Below are positions 60,909-64,000 of a DNA stretch of 64,000 nucleotides, one piece after another. Positions within the stretch are counted from its first letter, which is position 1, and each line of letters starts with the position of its first letter. The notes below the pieces were generated by a model. That model was not told where the DNA came from. It worked only from the letters and a program-made list of their open reading frames with translations, and did not search any database. Location: positions 186,001-250,000 of the forward strand of contig NZ_CANMFF010000002.1 of assembly GCF_947497005.1 (NCBI RefSeq), given 5' to 3'. Origin of the DNA: an uncultured Ruegeria sp. GTDB taxonomy: Bacteria; Pseudomonadota; Alphaproteobacteria; Rhodobacterales; Rhodobacteraceae. A program made the position numbers and the translations under genes.

Positions 60909-61787
60909 ATGAACAACGTAAACGGCATTCTGCTGCTCATCGGGTCGATGGCGGCCTTTGCACTTGAGGACATGTTCATCAAGGTGCTGTCTGGCTCTGT
61001 GCCGACAGGACAGATCATGGTGTTTCTGGGCGTGTTTTGCGGGCTCGTCTTTGCCGCGATGTCAGTGGTCACACGCAAACGGATCTTTGATCCTGTGGCT
61101 TGGAAAACCCTGCCATTGGTTCGCGCCGCGACAGAAGGTTTTGGCGCAGTGGCGTTTGTGACAGCCTTGTCACTGATTGATCTGTCCACCGTTGCTGCGG
61201 TGTTTCAGGCCATGCCGCTGGTCGTCACCATGGGGGCGGCCCTGTTTCTGGGGGAACAGGTCGGATGGCGTCGCTGGAGCGCCATTGGTGTCGGCTTTAT
61301 CGGTGTTCTGATGATCATCCGCCCCGGGATGGAGGGCTTTCGGCCGGAATCGCTGTTTGTGGTGTTGTCTGTCGTTGCAATTGCCGCCCGTGATCTAATC
61401 ACGCGCAGGCTGGATGCACGGGTCGCTTCGTCCGTTGTTGCGATGCAGGCTTATATTGCGGTTGCTGTCGCGGGTCTGATTCTGATGGTGATGTCCGGGG
61501 CATCCTATGTGCCTGTTCAAACAGGTCAATCAGGTCCGTATCTGGGGGCCATCGGCTTTGGTGTGCTAGGGTATTACGGTATCGTAACGGCGATGCGGGT
61601 GGGCGAGGCGTCTGCCCTTATGCCGTTCCGGTACACACGTCTTGTGTTCTCGATCCTCGCCGGAATGCTGATGTTCGGCGAACGCCCGGACACGCTGACA
61701 ATGGCAGGGGCGACCCTGATCATCGGCTCGGGTCTTTACACCTTTATCCGTGAACGGCGTCTGGCGCGCGCGCTGGCTCCGGCCTGA
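60909..61787 (+). CDS. DMT superfamily transporter (EamA domain)
   Basis: The 292-residue protein has about ten membrane segments in two EamA repeats: GILLLIGSMAAFALEDMFIKVLSG and the second with VVLSVVAIAARDLITRRLDARVASS. The C-terminal MPFRYTRLVFSILAGMLMFGERPD block is typical of RhaT/EamA exporters. The start at 60909 is chosen over the frame opening at 60819 because the first helix follows the ATG directly. The substrate is unknown. Confidence 0.87.
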   Translation: MNNVNGILLLIGSMAAFALEDMFIKVLSGSVPTGQIMVFLGVFCGLVFAAMSVVTRKRIFDPVAWKTLPLVRAATEGFGAVAFVTALSLIDLSTVAAVFQAMPLVVTMGAALFLGEQVGWRRWSAIGVGFIGVLMIIRPGMEGFRPESLFVVLSVVAIAARDLITRRLDARVASSVVAMQAYIAVAVAGLILMVMSGASYVPVQTGQSGPYLGAIGFGVLGYYGIVTAMRVGEASALMPFRYTRLVFSILAGMLMFGERPDTLTMAGATLIIGSGLYTFIRERRLARALAPA

Positions 61788-61839
61788 CCGTGTTGGCGCA
61801 AACAATGGGCTGTTAGCCCTAAAGGTTCGGAAATATTCA

Positions 61840-61853
61840 TGTTAGCGATAACG
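61840..61853. promoter_or_regulatory. LacI-type operator upstream of eno
   Basis: TGTTAGCGATAACG fits the LacI-family form TGTTA-N-CG-N-TAACA with one mismatch at the last base. It lies 71 bases before the eno start. In Rhodobacter the LacI-family regulator CceR controls glycolytic and gluconeogenic genes through a site of this type, as I recall it. The site is seen; the binder is inferred. Confidence 0.5.
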
Positions 61854-61887
61854 GAACCGGTTTACTTCTGACCGGTTGCTGCTATGA

Positions 61888-63198
<1,311 letters not shown>

Positions 63199-63205
63199 TC
63201 TAGGT

Positions 63206-63234
63206 ACGGGGGCCAATGGCCCCCGTGTCTTTTG
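63206..63234 (+). terminator. Rho-independent terminator of eno
   Basis: ACGGGGGCC and GGCCCCCGT form a nine-base perfect stem around AAT, followed by GTCTTTT. It starts eight bases after the eno stop codon. Confidence 0.88.
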
Positions 63235-63246
63235 AGGGGCAGGGCG

Positions 63247-63528
63247 TCAGCCTTTGATCTTCTTGATGATCATGCCGACAACAACCTGAACCACCAAACC
63301 TGCGACACCACCACCGACAAGATTCGCGGCCAGAGCCCCCAGATCCATGCCGCCCGCCGCAGCACCACCGGCCCCCAGCAAACCACTGAGCAGTTGACCG
63401 CCGCCTACGCCGCCCACGGCACCGGCAAACATGTTGCCAAGACTGCCCATGTCAGAGCCCTTGACGACCTTGCCGCCCCCTGTGCCGCCTATGGCACCGC
63501 CAACCAGTTGACCGATCAATTGTTCCAT
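63247..63528 (-). CDS. Small glycine-zipper-like hydrophobic protein
   Basis: The 93-residue product starts MEQLIGQLVGGAIGGTGGGKVVKGSDMGSLGNMFAGAVGGVGGGQLLSGLLGAGGAAAGGMD and ends LVGGGVAGLVVQVVVGMIIKKIKG. Gly makes up about a third and several GxxxG spacings occur, as in membrane-inserting glycine-zipper peptides and small envelope proteins. There is no cleavable signal peptide. GAGGG precedes the ATG at 63528. Its function is unknown. It is convergent with the eno terminator. Confidence 0.75.
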   Translation of the reverse strand: MEQLIGQLVGGAIGGTGGGKVVKGSDMGSLGNMFAGAVGGVGGGQLLSGLLGAGGAAAGGMDLGALAANLVGGGVAGLVVQVVVGMIIKKIKG

Positions 63529-63916
63529 TTCTGACCCTCTGCGTTCATGGATATGAGATTTCAAGGGTCCTAATCGGACGCCCGCGGAACGGTCACGGGG
63601 AAAGATACCGAAGAAATGTCTGTTTCCGGGGGCGCTACCTGAGGTTGAGGGCGCCGCGCTCTGTTTTTCTCAGGGTGTTAGATCCTTACAATCAATCCGG
63701 AAAAACCGATGAAATATACCGAAAATCTGAATTTTCCTTGGGATTGAGGTGTGGTCTGAATTGGTCAGGTTAATCAGAAGGTTCCGGTGCACAGAAGCAA
63801 TAGAATGATCGCTGTGTTTCTAAAATAAATGCAAAAATCATGTTATGTGTGAACTTTTACCTAAATAAACACAAGCGCGTGATCTAGCCTGATTGCATCG
63901 CAGAAAGGAGACTACG
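63529..63916. other. Intergenic region between the glycine-zipper gene and the terminal lipoprotein gene
   Basis: This 388-base region, notably AT-rich from about 63680, separates two divergent genes and should hold both promoters. I find no coding frame, no clear terminator and no RNA that I recognise. Confidence 0.5.
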
Positions 63917-64000
63917 ATGTCTGTATCCAAATTCCTTCTGATAGCCACCGCAGCGTCCATCACAATTCTGTCCGCTTGCGCGGGTCCGGATACTTACCCA
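63917..64000 (+). CDS. Lipoprotein (N-terminal part, cut by window end)
   Basis: The frame MSVSKFLLIATAASITILSA, then CAGPDTYP, runs to the window end. It has a lipoprotein signal with the lipobox ILSAC and lipidated Cys21, and AAAGGAG precedes the ATG by about ten bases. Only 28 residues are visible, so the family cannot be named; Asp at the third place after Cys is absent, and outer-membrane location is likely. Confidence 0.75.
   Translation, partial: MSVSKFLLIATAASITILSACAGPDTYP

Overview
The window is a stretch of chromosome from an alphaproteobacterium of the order Rhodobacterales, most likely a marine roseobacter related to Ruegeria. The sequence is fairly GC-rich and densely coding. 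The inference rests on lineage-typical genes and gene orders: a TakP-like 2-oxoacid TRAP transporter, a DksA with a single cysteine, argS-SPOR-nagZ-scpA-scpB, rpmF-plsX-fabH-ihfA-merR, a two-domain dCTP deaminase and an OlsB-type acyltransferase. It is nearly all core chromosome. There is no prophage, insertion sequence, rRNA or CRISPR array. One accessory-looking island lies at 23.9-26.0 kb.

Layout. 0-2.5 kb: amidase tail, DUF2189 membrane protein, XRE-type regulator. 2.7-5.3 kb: acetolactate synthase ilvB-ilvN on the minus strand, preceded by a complete attenuator with a 15-residue leader peptide rich in Leu, Val and Ile codons. 5.5-6.8 kb: 2-oxoglutarate dioxygenase and VOC protein. 6.9-13.7 kb: cache-domain histidine kinase and LuxR-type response regulator divergent from a three-gene TRAP transporter. 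13.8-16.6 kb: small proteins, including the N-degron leucyltransferase Bpt. 16.6-21.5 kb: glnE, rlmI and an orphan PIN protein. 21.5-23.9 kb: M48 protease and phosphate transporter.

23.9-30.2 kb (minus strand): a MoxR ATPase, a GNAT enzyme, a DUF2927 lipoprotein, a 56-residue membrane protein and a VWA protein, apparently one functional neighbourhood. Downstream lie a secreted repeat protein with an internal 654-bp duplication and then a decayed fragment of the VWA gene 3' end, so the repeat-protein gene is bracketed by VWA 3'-end sequence. 30.5-43.3 kb: dksA, a FAD monooxygenase, xth, an A-type Fe-S carrier, dgt, argS, a SPOR protein, nagZ, scpAB, dCTP deaminase, tRNA-Pro(GGG), a MerR regulator and ihfA. 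43.4-47.9 kb: fabH-plsX-rpmF-yceD, divergent from bamE and an OlsB-like acyltransferase.

47.9-64 kb: ABC-F ATPase, sugar acetyltransferase, SDR dehydrogenase, a secreted Gly/Glu-rich protein, tyrS, anmK, small membrane proteins, extensin-like protein, cupin, SelO, two DMT exporters, an EEP-family protein, a Fur-family regulator, enolase (with a LacI-type operator candidate upstream) and the start of a lipoprotein gene cut by the window end.

The signals most worth following are the ilv attenuator, the VWA relic bracketing the duplicated-domain protein, the small membrane protein in the MoxR/VWA cluster, twin dyads at 16.07-16.14 kb, the enolase operator and a dispersed hairpin-plus-box intergenic repeat.
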